Source: Periplaneta americana
Taxonomy: Eukaryota > Arthropoda > Insecta > Blattodea > Blattidae
Reading direction: 5' to 3'
Assembly (NCBI RefSeq): GCF_040183065.1
Contig: NC_091119.1
Coordinates: 108,980,263 to 109,044,262 of the forward strand
DNA: 64,000 nucleotides
Shown here: in pieces, positions 11,569 through 23,549 of the stretch
How positions within the stretch are numbered: the stretch's first letter is position 1
How the letters are laid out: each line of letters begins with the position of its first letter
The notes under the pieces: model-generated
Told to the model about the DNA's origin: nothing
Seen by the model: the letters and a program-made list of their open reading frames with translations, nothing else
The model's database searches: none
Program-made: the position numbers and the translations under genes

Positions 11569-11997
11569 AAATGGCTGCTATAGTGGACAGAAAAGCTTGA
11601 TTTTCATGTAAACCAATCGATTATTAACGTGCAACGGCATAACCGAACAAAGTTTGGTGCAGATCCTCCCAGTGGGCCTACAATCCGTAAATAATGGCAG
11701 GCTACATTTATTTTAAGGGAAGATTCTTCGCAAGTGGTTGCGGTTTCATCCGTACTGACTACAGTTTCTGCAAGCCATAAAACCAGAGGACAAAGTGCTA
11801 CGAAGAAATTTCTGCATATGTATGCAGACTTTAATTGAAAACGACGATGAATTTATTCGCTCTGTGGTGTTTTCTGACGAAGCCACTTTTCATCTTTCTG
11901 ATAAGGTGAACTGACATAACCTCAGAATCTGGGGATCAGAAAATCCGCGTACCTACTACGTGGAACTTGACTGTAGGCTTGATGTGTGCCGTGTTAC
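11569..11997 (+). pseudogene. Tc1/mariner-like transposase remnant
   Basis: Frame-broken transposase. Readable pieces include RTKFGADPPSGPTIRK (HTH region), KWLRFHPY...LQFLQAIK, EDKVLRRNFCICMQTLIEN and then VVFSDEATFHLSDKVN with NLRIWGSENP. This matches the family pattern WFSDEAHFxLSGxVNxQNxRxWGxENP, which holds the first catalytic Asp. At least three frame changes or stops occur, and the C-terminal third is replaced by unrelated low-complexity sequence after 12000. No terminal repeats are seen. Confidence 0.65.
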
Positions 11998-11998
11998 C

Positions 11999-12110
11999 GG
12001 GGGGGGGGGCACGACAAAGACGAGGATGATAACAAGAATCACAACATGAGCTGTGACAAGAACTACAATAAAGATCACGAAATTAACCACAATAATGATC
12101 ACTGAATATC
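11999..12110. repeat. Poly-G and degenerate simple repeat
   Basis: A run of about 11 G is followed by degenerate AAC/GAT triplet-like sequence (ACAAGAACTACAATAAAG and similar). Confidence 0.6.
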
Positions 12111-15099
12111 TTTAATGTAAGGAATTAAACTTTTTTAGTTTCTCTTTCCATTGGTACTATTTTCATACATCTCAGATTCATGGAACGTAAATTAAATATG
12201 TTCGAACTCGAAAAGATCTTTGTAGAAGCCCTATATATAAAAGAATAATTCTCAAGAAACTAGTTTAACAATCGAACAATTAAAGATACACTTATTAAAA
12301 CAACAAAACCCAAACTCAATTTATACGTCTTAATGATTAAATTTATCACATATTATTTTGGTACCAGATTTCACTAGACAACAATGCTCTCTTGCACACA
12401 ATACTGTATATTGTATGATTAGCTACAATACAGCATGTACAGTATCTGACGCTATCTACAGTGACAACATTATTTGCGATAAGTATTGTCGTTATATTCA
12501 AAGAGAATAGAATGGATTTCCAGACAACTTATATGTTTACCACCAGATGGCAGAAATTATAACTCATATCTGTCTATGTTCTGAGACAAAAAATAGTTCC
12601 AACTTCAGACAATGTATGTAAGTTTAATAATTAATACTGTAGCTATATATGCCCTGTTATGATTTATAAATGTACTTCAGTTATTTTTAAAAGTTCTGAG
12701 AGAATTTTTAATTTTTGTGATATCATTGCACTTATCTCGAGAATTGATGTGAACTTTAATAAAGATGTCTATACTGCGCATGTGCAACTCTCGAAATGAA
12801 TATCGACATATCATTTCCTTGCGTGACTAACGATTTCCATGTCAATTTGCGAATATTGTGGAAGAAATAAATTTAAAATATTGAAAATACCTGTTCTGAA
12901 ATCTTGAGTGTAGCTGGCACTATTGATTTCTTACAATATGATGAAGAAAAATGAAATACTTGATACATTTCATTGTAATATTTGAAATAATGGGGCATTT
13001 AAAATAACAGAAATTTTAAAAGAAATATAAGACTAGAGTTATATGTTTTAATATATTGATTCCAAATAAAGTGTATGTTAATATTTAATTTTGAAATTTA
13101 TATTGTACAAGTTGTATTCAATTCTTGGCTGAAGGCGGTATTTGTATATACGAATTATGCAAAATTTGTGTAAGATATTTTTCATGGATTCTCTGTTGTT
13201 TATTTTTGAACTGAATTCTGTAGCTGTCAGAAGGGTTGCAAAATAATAATTACATAATTTTGTTGTAATTTGTAGAAAATTTAACTGTTTAGCGAAGTCT
13301 GAAACTGACTTACCGAAGAAAAGTTGGGCATTGTAGTTAATTTAATATTGATGCATACTTCTAATATTTTGTTAATGGTTGCTAAAGACTAAATCTGACC
13401 AGTGAAGCTACATTATATGCCTATTAATACATGTAATAGTTTAATTTACCTGCAGTTTATTATAGGGATGCTTCAATGATGGAATTAGTTCAAGTTATAG
13501 AACTCTGAAATGAGATATGAACTAAGATCACTTGGACTAAATTTAAATTTTTATTGGTAATCATTTTTCACCTTTTTCGTCCAATTATACACTTGACTCA
13601 ATATTTCTTTACAGATGTTTTGAATTCAAACAACATTGAATTTTCGCGCCATTGCTATTTGTGCCGCTATCCATGCGTAGCTTTAGGAACTAAGATGTTC
13701 AATATCTTGTTGGCAATCGAGGTTGAGCTAAGAGATGGAGCTGGGTCAGATATTTGAAGCTTTCTCAGTTTGGTCTGTATATTTGAATTAGGCTACACAA
13801 ATGCGACATTTGTATAAGTTTGACAAATTATATGTAAGGAAGAAATACAATTTGTAGCAATGTGTTTGTTTGGATGACTTATGTTTATAATCTTCGGAAG
13901 GGGCTGTGAATGACCTTGCATGCCACGATAATGCACCTGATAGATTTATGTCAATTGGGGTGGTTACCCGATTTATCATATTGAGAGCCATGTAAAATAG
14001 TTACGTAAATAAAGTGTTTCTCAGACCGGTCGCAGGAAGCATTGTAATGTTACATCCTTCATGTATCAAGATGGTGGGGTGGGGGGGTTGCCAACCCTCA
14101 AATGGCACGATGTAACGACGTCTTTCAAGAAACACAGTACGTGTAACTTATACGTGAGATTATTTGGGGTTTGAAAACTTTCAAACTACCGATAGATGAT
14201 AGTAAACGCTACAGATTATGTTTTAAAATTTTCATTACCCAGTGATTGATCTGTATACCTAACTGACATGGATTGGTTTAACTACGAGCACTGTTTTTAT
14301 AAGTATAATGTTTTGACGTTAGACAGAGTAATTTTATACTGTGCATTTGTTTACAAATTTAACATGCTACTTTTGAAAGGCACGCATATGGAAACATTAT
14401 TCAGGTTTGTGAAAGTGAGATTTTAATATTGAAGTTTTTGCAGTATATTTTTTTATAGGTCTAGTAGACTAGCCTATAGGTCTATAGTAATTAAAATAAG
14501 AAGTCTCGGATCATGAAATCGTGATAACATTACATGTATTTTTTATTTTAATTTTCCTTGCGGTACTTTTGTATTATAAGTATGATAATGTATTTATAAA
14601 GCAAAGAGGCCAGGTGGGTTAGGTTAGGTTAGGCTAGGCTAGAATATCTGGAATATATTTTTCAGGTGATATGTGTATTACTTTTGCTTGTGGACGTGAG
14701 TTATTTATGTATCTATGTATCTGTTTGTTGCATGTTGGTGTGTGTTTCTATCACTTGAACAGTGTACGAGATAGGGATTGTTTACATTATGGAAGTCCTG
14801 ACACTATATGCTGAATTATAACTTGTTAGAACGAGTCTTGAAAATAAATTCAGAGGTACCGTACTGTCATTACCAGTTTTGCTACAGAATGTCATAGGAA
14901 GTAATAATTAATATTGTCTATAACTTTAATGTGTTGGAAGCTGTGAGATAAAGAACCCAAAGCTATTTAATCATTCTTAATCGGTCAAAATTAATGTGAT
15001 ATTTATTTTGCTTCTGTTCCAACGATGTTGGGCGTGGCGATATTACGACCTGTATAGTCAAAACATAGCCCTAATTAATAGTAGCTAAACCTAAGGTCG
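12111..15099. other. Intergenic, nothing recognised
   Basis: About 3 kb of AT-rich DNA without a supported gene. It includes a short run of three GGTTA units followed by GGCTA units (14616-14641), which resembles the insect telomere repeat TTAGG but is too short to be telomeric. Confidence 0.5.
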
Positions 15100-15150
15100 A
15101 CGCTAAATAACCTCGTAGTTGATACAGCGTTGTTAAATAAGTAAAAAAAA
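15100..15150 (+). repeat. SINE family A, 3' tail only
   Basis: CGCTAAATAACCTCGTAG and GATACAGCGTTGTTAAATAA match the 3' end of the SINE seen whole at 30158. The rest of the element is missing or unrecognisable. Confidence 0.7.
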
Positions 15151-15879
15151 ATAAGACAAATTTCGCGAACTGTGAGGTTTCAAAATTGATTTACTTTTCA
15201 ATATAAGATTGGTTTAACATTCCCAATCGTTCGTTGTAATGTAACTTGTTAATCCTGCTGAGTTGTGAAGAATGTGGTATGAAAAACTTATATTATGGCA
15301 TACAAATATTGATGGAGCAGTTGGAGAATAAATATTGCTAGAATAAATGCGAGAATTTGGAGAATACTTTGTCGTGAACAAATATGGTAACAAATGTAAG
15401 CCCAGTCGTGACTCAGCTACTTGATGGTCACTCTCAGAAAGTCTGCAGTTCAATTTGCAGCACATCCTATGAGATTACTATCTGCTGGCGCAGCTATAAG
15501 AATTACTATTGGTCCATTATTGTCATATCTTCTCATTGACAAAGAATAGTATTTGTAGCTTGAGGAGGTAATTTTTTGAGAACTGCAGTCAATTGTGGTA
15601 ACTTTTTACCATTCAGGAGTACTTCCAAATATAATTTCAATTGTCTGATATTCCATGTATAAGTTAGTTAGGTCTAGTTCCAGTTAATTGGTCTACATTG
15701 GTTCTTGTATACCTTGACTCAATTTAGCGTCTGGCCCAATAATTATGCAAAGTTTTGTCCAGTGTAGGCTGACTAGATTTTTTATGGTCCAGCAGAGAAC
15801 ATCAGCAATTTCAAGAAAAACCACAAACGCTTTCCTAGTCGGTCTCCATTAAAATGTTGTAGAAAATACATGTAACATT
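15151..15879. other. Intergenic, nothing recognised
   Basis: No gene or named repeat is supported. Confidence 0.5.
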
Positions 15880-17120
15880 TATTTATTTATTTATTCTGGT
15901 GTAGTTAAGGCCATCAGGCCTTCTCTTCCACACCACCAGAAATACAAATACAATAACAGAAATAAAAAGGAAGAAAAAAAACACTATAAACAAAGTAAAG
16001 TCACACAAAAATGTACACAGGTTGCAGTCACACAAACTTTAAATGAGTGATTAAGTACCGTATAATTAATTGTATCCTAATTAACTAACATAAACAAGAA
16101 ACTTGCGATTTTAATCTAGAGTAAAAAATACAACTCAACACTTCTAGCAATACCTAAAGAGCATTAAACAAGACAAAATTTTCCAATTTAATTTTGAATT
16201 GTGATAAAGTCCGGCAGTCCCTAACATCACTAGGTAACGAATTCCAGAGACATGGTATTTCTACAGTGTAGGAGGATGAGTATAGAGACGTCCTATGATG
16301 AGGGATAGAAAGAAGTGCTTGATGCCGGTTTCGAAGAGTTGTAAGAAATTGAAAGTGCGATAAAAGATAATTCGGAGTAGAAGTATGCATGATTCTAAAT
16401 AGAAGAGACAGTGAATGTATTGTTCTTCGTTCCTTCAGACGCACCCATGAAAGTAACTGGAGGGAAGGTGTTATATGGTCAAATTTACGAGTATTGCAGA
16501 TGAATCATACACACATTATGAACACGTTTTAGTCTCTCAGCTAAGAGTGAACTTACATTAGTTAGTAAGGAATCGCAATAATCAAAATGGGGCATTTCAA
16601 GCATCTGAATAAGATTCTTTTTTAGACTAAGTGGTAGAAATTCTTTCATATGAAACAAAGAGTGAAGTTGAGAAAATATTTTTTTGCAAGTGTGTGTTAC
16701 TTGAGTATTCCAATTTAGATTGCTATCCATAAAAATGCCAAGATTTTTAGCTGTTTCACTGTATTTAACAATAATCCCATTCAATATTATATGTGGTATA
16801 ATACCACTATCAAGAGTACTTCGTAGACGATTATGTCCCATTACGATTGCTTGCGATTTCTCTGGATTTAACCTTAATCCAAATTTGTGTGCCCACAGTG
16901 AAATCGAATTTAAGTCTTCGTTTATTTTATTTACTGCGTCGCTAGTCTCGTCAGGGTGGAAATGCAAATAAATTTGCAAGTCGTCAGCATACATATGGTA
17001 TTTGCAGTGTTTTATCATTTTAGTCACTTCATTAGATATAATGATAGAACTTTGCACACAAAGTCTGTAGAGTACCTTAACTTTTTGAATTAAATGCATA
17101 AACACACGTAAATCAAACAT
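15880..17120 (-). mobile_element. 5'-truncated Jockey/CR1-like LINE
   Basis: The minus strand encodes the C-terminal half of a reverse transcriptase. It reads YHMYADDLQIYLHF (YADD active site, near 16990), then WAHKFGLRLNPEKSQAIVMG, and KYSETAKNLGIFMDSNLNW. A second frame (16444-16154) reads LRNRHQALLSIPHHRT and IPCLWNSLPSDVRDC, the conserved end of such ORF2 proteins. At least one frame break and an internal stop lie near 16450-16485. The 3' untranslated region ends in a (TTTA)n tail, seen as TTTATTTATTTATT on the plus strand at 15880-15896. The endonuclease and the RT N-terminus are absent, as usual for 5'-truncated copies. Confidence 0.85.
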
Positions 17121-18094
17121 AATAATTATAGCACTAAGAATTCGATTTCAGTACTGACGCATGCATGGAAGTCTTTCACCATATTATTGTTCACACTGAA
17201 CTCTAACACACACATTTTACAAATACTTGTCTGAAGACCTATATCTTTTTAAAGATCTGTTGATTCCCATACAGCTTCACACTAAGTTCGTCACATGAGA
17301 AATTAAAGTTTGTTTTCACTTGTTACATAGTGTTAACTGTTTCAAATTTCATTCTTGACTTTTCATCAGTTCAGATTGAGTTCATTGTGGAGAGAAGTTT
17401 TTTTTTTTCAACTGATGAATTACTACCTGAAAGACACGTGATTAATGACATTATTATTTTTTTTTTGTAATGTTGAAAAACATCATATCATTTTTCACCT
17501 GTTGGTTTTTCACAAAATTCCTCATTTCTTTAACTATTTAAAAATGGACACTGCAGCAGTTCTAACGTTTCCACGCAACGTGAATGCTAAGATGACCAAG
17601 AAGAAAGATGCTATGTTCTTCTCAAAGAGTCCAGAATATCTCATACTGTGCTCACTAGTTCTTCTGTCTCATACTGATAACCGTTCAGAAATGTGCATGA
17701 ATCGCAGCAGTTCCATCACGTGTAAAATGTTATTGAAACAAAACCAAAACTTCTGGGGACAAAATTAATTTCCAGGAACAAAAAAGGAGACATTTGCTCA
17801 CCGGGGACAGCAACTCAAAACTCCCCAGAAATCGGGGACATCTGGTCAGCCTAGTCCAATCCGCTAAAATGTAACAGATCACATATTCATTTGGGGGGGG
17901 GGGGGAGGATGGGTGAATAGTCGGCAGAAAATATTATGAGAGATAAGAAACAAAACATTTACGATTTACTGAACAGTAATACACATACAGATTTATTTAA
18001 ATTAATTTTTGTACAAATATTAAAAAAAATTGTTTACAATGATGCAAATTAGTTTTAATGCAATGTAATGTACATATACTATAGTAATAGGTAA
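17121..18094. other. Intergenic, unidentified 107-codon frame
   Basis: An open frame at 17445-17768 (+) begins with a hydrophobic stretch and continues MDTAAVLTFPRNVNAKMTKK. I do not recognise it, and the same frame runs on past its stop without an obvious motif. A poly-G run lies at 17894-17906. No function is assigned. Confidence 0.4.
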
Positions 18095-18356
18095 AGCCAA
18101 CACCATAACAGGTCAAATCGGCCCAGAGGATGGCAAGAGGTTTTAAGGCTCCCACCTTTTCAGACAATCAGCATTTAATGGCAGTAGGGATGACAGTCCT
18201 ACATGTGCGCTGCCTTTACCCTCAAGGAAATGTCCCTGATACTCATTTTTGTTAGAGACTGAATAGACCCCAGGGTCATAGTGTGGGTGGAAGGGTTAGA
18301 TCAATCGGGAATCGAACTCATGATCTTCCGGCTTTCAGCATTATTCCTTAACTGCG
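18095..18356 (-). repeat. tRNA-headed SINE (family C)
   Basis: The minus-strand head at the right end shows a B-box-like GAGTTCGATTCCCGATTG and a preceding A-box-like GCAGTAGGATCGCAG. The body includes CATGTAGGACTGTCATCC. The ends and any target duplication are not resolved. Confidence 0.5.
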
Positions 18357-18385
18357 ATCCTACTGCATGCTCCACATAGACTAGT

Positions 18386-18556
18386 AAAAAGGTAAAGGTA
18401 TCCCCGTAACATGCCATGCTTTCCATGACCTCGGCATTAGAATGAAGTGGTGTGGTCGGCACCATGCTCTGACCGCCTTTTACTCCTGGGAAAGACCCGG
18501 TTCTCAATTTGATAGGAGGCTGAATGAACCTCGGGGCCGTTCTGAAAGTTTGGCAA
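18386..18556 (-). repeat. SINE family B, head missing
   Basis: GGTAAAGGTATCCCCGTAAC, the inverted 3' tail of family B, and the TGAACCTCGGGGCCGTTCTG body are present. The tRNA-like head is absent at the right side. Confidence 0.7.
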
Positions 18557-18835
18557 TGACTGTAGTACACCAATCAAATAAGCATGCAGTTCTTAATGCC
18601 TATTGTGTAGAACTGTATCTAGTGTACTCTGATAATGCATTCTTTTAATAGACTGCACTTGAACAAAATTAGCACAGATAAAGGGCTGCTTTCGTTACCT
18701 TCCTGCATAAATTAGCTCTGCAGTTGAGTAATATACTTCCTCATATTATGATTAGTCAAGAATACCCTTATTGTAACTTCCTCTCTTGTTTTGCTGTAGT
18801 TTTTTCAATAATTACGTATTTCATAAAAATTTAGT

Positions 18836-19036
18836 CCACTGTGTGGAATAGTGGTCTGCGGATTGGACTGAGAAATTGTGGGCCCAGTTGGGACATGTTA
18901 CCTGGTAGATGTTTTTCTGGGGTTTTCCATCAATCCATAAGAGGAAATGTTGGGTAACTATTGGTGCTTGACCCTTGATTCATTTCACTGGCATTATTAT
19001 CTTCAGTTTACTCAGATGCTAGATAACCATAGCCAT
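18836..19036 (+). repeat. SINE family A, diverged copy
   Basis: The order of blocks matches the copy at 30158: head with AGTGGTCTGCGGATTGGACT, GTTACCTGGTAGATG, GGGTAACTATTGGTGCTTGA and CATTTCACTGGCATTAT, and a GATGCTAGATAACC tail. The B box is degraded. Confidence 0.75.
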
Positions 19037-19139
19037 TTGTAAAGGGTCATGAAATCATTTAAAGAAAATCATAAACATTTTCGTTTTCATTGTGGCATTG
19101 AAGATTGTTGTCATTGCCGAAGAACTCTTCGTAGTTTTT

Positions 19140-19374
19140 TTTTTTTTTTTTTTTTTGTTAATTATGGCTTATTTAACGACGCAACTGCCGAGGTTATTTC
19201 AGCATCGCCGGTGTGCTGGAATTTTGTCCCACAGGAGTTCTTTTACACGTCAGTAAATCTACTGATATCTACTGTGATTTAAGCACACTTAAATGCCATC
19301 GACCTGGGCTGGGATCGAACTCGCAACCTCAAGCACAGAAGGCCAGCGCTATACCAACTGCGCTACCGAGGTCG
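19140..19374 (-). repeat. tRNA-headed SINE (family E), full length
   Basis: The minus strand starts at 19374 with GTCGACCTCGGTAGCGCAG (A-box region), and the B box is GTTGCGAGTTCGATCCCAG. The element ends in a poly-A tail (T run at 19138-19157 on the plus strand). A 16 bp target duplication with one mismatch flanks it, ACTCTTCGTAGTTTTT (19124-19139) and ACTCTTTGTAGTTTTT (19375-19390). Confidence 0.85.
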
Positions 19375-19390
19375 ACTCTTTGTAGTTTTT

Positions 19391-19957
19391 AAAGGGTAGC
19401 AGTTATGATATATTTTCATTTTCACTAGGGCCTACAGATCGTATCTGTATTATTGAAATAATAGAAGGGAAAGCAGTTCTGATTGGTTTTGCAGCTTATT
19501 TTTTGCTGCTGTTGATGTTAAATTGTGCTTGCATGCACTAAAAATTCCCTGTTCGCTTACATCCACTGTCTAGTTTAAGCAGTGCAGTGGTCCAAATAGG
19601 TTGAGCAAATCAGCGTTATATTATTAATTTGTTTCCATTCATCAAGAGTCACCCCAAATATATGGCTGCCCTGATTAATCAGTGACCCAATTGACAGGAT
19701 TCAACTATATTCACAGTTATATAAGTAAATACTGAACTTTTCACTTGTACAAAAATGTTATAAATAGACTAAATTATATTCCTTTGAAACAAAATAAGAA
19801 TTAATACAAACCTACTCCCTGATAAAAAGTTAGCCTAATTGATTGTACTTCCTTACAAAAATAAATGTACAAGGTTCTTCTGAAAATCGAACTTCTATTC
19901 TGTATACTGTACATTGCGAGAAATTCATTACATTATTTTTTTATCATATTTACTCAA
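19391..19957. other. Intergenic, nothing recognised
   Basis: No gene or named repeat is supported. Confidence 0.5.
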
Positions 19958-20372
19958 GGCAGAAACATGGACATTACGACGAAGTGAAGAGAAGCAAATA
20001 GAAGCATTTGAAATGTGGATATGGAGAAGAATGGAACTTGTGAAGAGGACAGACAGAATAAGAAACGAAGCTGTGTTGGAAAGAATGGTTGAAGAAAGAA
20101 TGATGCTGAAACTGATCAAGAAGAAGAAAAGGGATTGGCTGGGTCACTGACTGAGAAGAAACTGCATTCTGAAGGATGCACTGGAAGGAATTGTGAACGG
20201 GAGAAGAGTTTGGGGCAGAAGAAGATATCAGATGACAGACGACATGAAAATATATGGATCATATAAGGAGACAAAGAGGAAGACACAAAATAGGGAAGAC
20301 TGGAGAATGCTGGATTTATAGTGAAAGACCTGCCCTTGGGCAGAACACTATGAATGAATGAATGAATGAATA
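19958..20372 (+). mobile_element. 3' end of an RTE-like LINE with (GAAT)n tail
   Basis: The frame reads AETWTLRRSEEKQIEAFEMW, IWRRMELVKRTDRIRNEAVL, then KKRDWLGH, stops, and continues RRNCILKDALEGIVNGRR and GRRRYQMTDD. This is the typical C-terminus of LINE ORF2 in this group (ETWTL, IWRRM, WLGHxLRRN, GRRxYQM). It ends in CCTGCCCTTGGGCAGAACAC and a GAAT tail (20350-20372). A minus-strand copy of the same tail lies at 45930. The copy is strongly 5' truncated and carries one in-frame stop. Confidence 0.85.
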
Positions 20373-20437
20373 TTTATTCAACTCCGTTAAGTTGGTGAAT
20401 CACTATAATTGATTCACTGTAAAACATAACACAGTAA

Positions 20438-20495
20438 TAATAATAATATAATAACAATAATTATAATAATAGTAGTAGTAGTAGTAGTAGTAGTA

Positions 20496-20545
<50 letters not shown>
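20438..20545. repeat. (TAA)n/(TAG)n microsatellite
   Basis: Triplet run abutting the 3' end of the next LINE. A matching run abuts that LINE's 5' end at 22619. Confidence 0.95.
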
Positions 20546-20550
<5 letters not shown>

Positions 20551-22615
20551 CTTACTTACAAATGGCTTTTAAGGAACCCGAAGGTTCATTGCCGCCCTCA
20601 CATAAGCCCGCCATCGGTCCCTATCCTGTGCAAGATTAATCCAGTCTCTATCATCATACCCCACCTCCCTCAAATCCTTTTTTAATATTATCCTCCCATC
20701 TACGTCTCGGCCTCCCTAAAGGTCTTTTTCCCTCCAGTCTCCCAACTAACTCTCTATATGCATTTCTGGATTTGCCCATACGTGCTACATGCCCTGCCCA
20801 TCTCAAATGTCTGGATTTAATGTTCCTAATTATGTCAGGTGAAGAATATAATGCGTGCAGTTCTGTGTTGTGCAACTTTCTCCATTCTCCTGTAACTTCA
20901 TCCTGCTTAGCCCCAAATATTTTCCTAAGCACCTTATTCTCAAACACCCTTAACCTATGTTCCTCTCTCAGAGTGAGAGTCCAAGTTTCACAACCATACA
21001 GAACAACCGGTAATATGGTAATATAACTGTTTTATAAATTCTAACTTTCAGATTTTTGGACAGCAGACTGGATGATAAGAGCTTCTCAACCGAATAACAC
21101 GCATTTCCCATATTTATTTTGCGTTTAATTTCCTCCCGAGTGTTATTTATATTTGTTACTGTTGCTCCAAGATATTTGAATTTTTCCACCTCTTCGAAGT
21201 ATAAAGCTCCAACTTCTATAGTTCCATTTCGTACAATATTCTGATCACGAGACATAATCATATACTTAGTCTTTTCGGGATTTACTTCCAACCCTATCTC
21301 TTTACTTGCTTCAAGTAGAATTTCCGCGTTTTCCTTAATCGTTTGTGGATTTTCTCTTAACATATTCACGTCATCTGCATAGACAAGAAGCTGATGTAAC
21401 CCGTTCAATTCCAAACCCTCTGTGTTATCCTGAACTTTCCTAATGGCATATTCTAGAGCGAAGTTAAAAAGTAAAGGTGATAGTGCATCTCCCTGCTTTA
21501 GCCCGCAGTGAATTGGAAAAGCATCAGATAGAAACTGGCCTATACGGACTCTGCTATAATTTTCACTAAGACACATTTTAATTAATCGAACTGGTTTCTT
21601 GGGAATACCAAATTCAATAAGAATATCATATAATACTTCCCTCTTAACCGAGTCATATGCCTTTTTGAAATCTATGAATAACTGATGCACTGTACCCTTA
21701 TAAGTACTCCCATTTTTTCTCCATTATCTGTCGAATACAAAAAATCTGATCAATAGTCGATCTATTACGCCGAAAACCACACTGATGATACCCAATAATT
21801 TCACCTACGTACGGAGTTAATCTTCTCAAAAGAATATTGGACAAAATTTTGTACGACGTCAAGAAAAGTGATACTCCTCGAAAGTTACCATAGTTTGTTT
21901 TGTCCCCCTTTTTAAAAATAGGTACAATTATGGACTCCTTCCATTGTTCTGGTACAATTTCCTTTTCCCAAATAGCAAGTACAAGTTTATAAATTTCGCT
22001 ATATAATGCACTTCCACCCTCTTGTATTAATTCTGCTGGAATTTGATCGATACCTGGAGACTTGTACTTTTTCAGATTTTCTATCGCAATTTCGACTTCA
22101 GAAAGCGTGGGTTCGGGTATAAATGGCTCAGCAGTTTGTATTTCAATTTCATCCCGATCATTTCTATTTGGCCTATGTACATTTAGTAGTTGCGCAATGT
22201 AGTTTTTCCATGTGTTTAGGATTGATGGAGAGTCTGCAAGCAAGTCACCATTCTCATCCTTGATCATATTTACCCTTAGCTGATATCCGTTCTTAAATTC
22301 CTTTATACCCTTATATAAATCTCGAATGTTTTTATTCTTACTATTTGTTTCTACCTCATTCAGTTTTTCCTTGAAGTAACCTCTCTTTTTATTCCTAAGT
22401 GTACGACTTGCTTCCCGTCTTTCATTGAAATAATTATCTCTCTTCTCCTCAACTGGATCCTGTGAGAATTTCAATTTTGCCTGTTTCCTTCTTTCTACTA
22501 CCATGCAACAAGCTTCATCAAACCACGGTTTCTTTTTCTTAGTTTCATAATAACCTATGCTCTGCTCAGCTGCAATTTTGATACTATCTCTGATATTTTC
22601 CCACATGCTATTAAC

Positions 22616-22616
<1 letters not shown>
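20546..22616 (-). mobile_element. RTE-like LINE, 5' truncated, within (TAA)n
   Basis: The minus strand holds most of an ORF2 reverse transcriptase. The linker and RT N-terminus (22606-21698) include KKYKSPGIDQIPAELIQEGG and GNFRGVSLFLTSYKILSNIL. The RT core (21690-20968) includes [40 protein letters not shown] and [11 protein letters not shown] (YADD). The C-terminus (20947-20654) includes LRWAGHVARMG and GRPRRRWEDNIKK. The frame is broken at about 21695 and 20960. The 3' end is CTTACTTACTTAC on the plus strand. Both sides are (TAA)n, so the insertion probably entered a microsatellite. Endonuclease is absent. Related copies lie at 22872, 24684 and 34773. Confidence 0.92.

Positions 22617-22618
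<2 letters not shown>

Positions 22619-22664
<46 letters not shown>
22619..22664. repeat. (TAA)n microsatellite
   Basis: About 15 TAA units at the truncated 5' side of the LINE. Confidence 0.95.
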
Positions 22665-22665
<1 letters not shown>

Positions 22666-22845
22666 TGTAGTCTACTGTGTATATGTACCCATATATATGA
22701 GAATAGATGATAATATTAACTACTTTTCAATAACTGTTTTTTATTTAGGCCTACATCTGTTGTTTCAATCATTGTTTTTCAATTCTGTGCTGCAGTATAC
22801 GTCATCATTCTTACTTTATATATCCAGCCCTTCCATAGATGTAGG
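22665..22845. other. Short intergenic stretch
   Basis: No feature apart from a TAGGCCTA octamer at 22746. Confidence 0.5.
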
Positions 22846-23456
22846 TCTTTTTGTAGAGGAAGTGGCTATGGCTATGGGGCTAAGAGGGATGAAGTTACAG
22901 GAGAATGGAGAAAGTTACACTGCGCAGAGCTACACGCATTGTAATTAGGAACATTAAACCCAGACGTTTGAGATGGGCAGGGCATGTAGCATGTATGGGC
23001 GAATCCAGAAATGCATATAGAGTGTTAGTTGGGAGGCCAGAGGGGAAAAGACCTTTGGGGAGACCGAGAGGTAGATAGGAAGATAATATTAAAATGGATT
23101 TGAGGGAGGTGGGATATGATGGTAGAGACTGGATTAATCTTGCTCAGAATAGGGACCAATGGCGGGCTTATGTGAGGGCGGCAATGAACCTCCGGGTTCC
23201 TTAAAAGCCAGTAAGTAAGTGGCTATGGATGGAAGGTCCTGGGTTCAATCCAGGTGATGGCGGGGATCTTCTAATTGCTAAACTTCCAGAATGGTCTCAG
23301 GAGCCACTCAGCCTTGTCAAATTGAGTACTGGGCCTTTCCTCAGGTTAGAATGGTGGTCGCAGTGTGGTGCTCATCACACCACGTCATTCTGCTGCCAAG
23401 GTCATGAAAGCATGCTCTTCAAGCTTCTTAACATTGCCTAAAGGGGACACCTTAAT
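22846..23456 (+). repeat. SINE family B split by a LINE insertion
   Basis: The head fragment (TAGAGGAAGTGGCTATGG, to 22871) and the body (23229-23456: GGTCCTGGGTTCAATCCAGG B box, then CACTCAGCCTTGTCAAATTG) line up with the intact copy at 29874 once the LINE between them is removed. The LINE landed between the A and B boxes of the tRNA-like head. Confidence 0.75.
22872..23216 (+). mobile_element. 5'-truncated RTE-like LINE with 12 bp duplication
   Basis: A 345 bp 3' end of the same family as 20546-22616, containing CAGACGTTTGAGATGGGCAG (LRWAG region), GGAGACCGAGAGGTAGATAG (GRPRRRW region) and a TAAGTAAG tail. An exact 12 bp duplication AAGTGGCTATGG flanks it (22860-22871 and 23217-23228). Confidence 0.9.
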
Positions 23457-23549
23457 TTCTTCTGTAGATTTTCATTTTTTCGTCTGTTTATTAAGATTGG
23501 AATTTTTTTAGCTATTCAATTGTAATTCCAGATTAAATTAGTTACTGCC

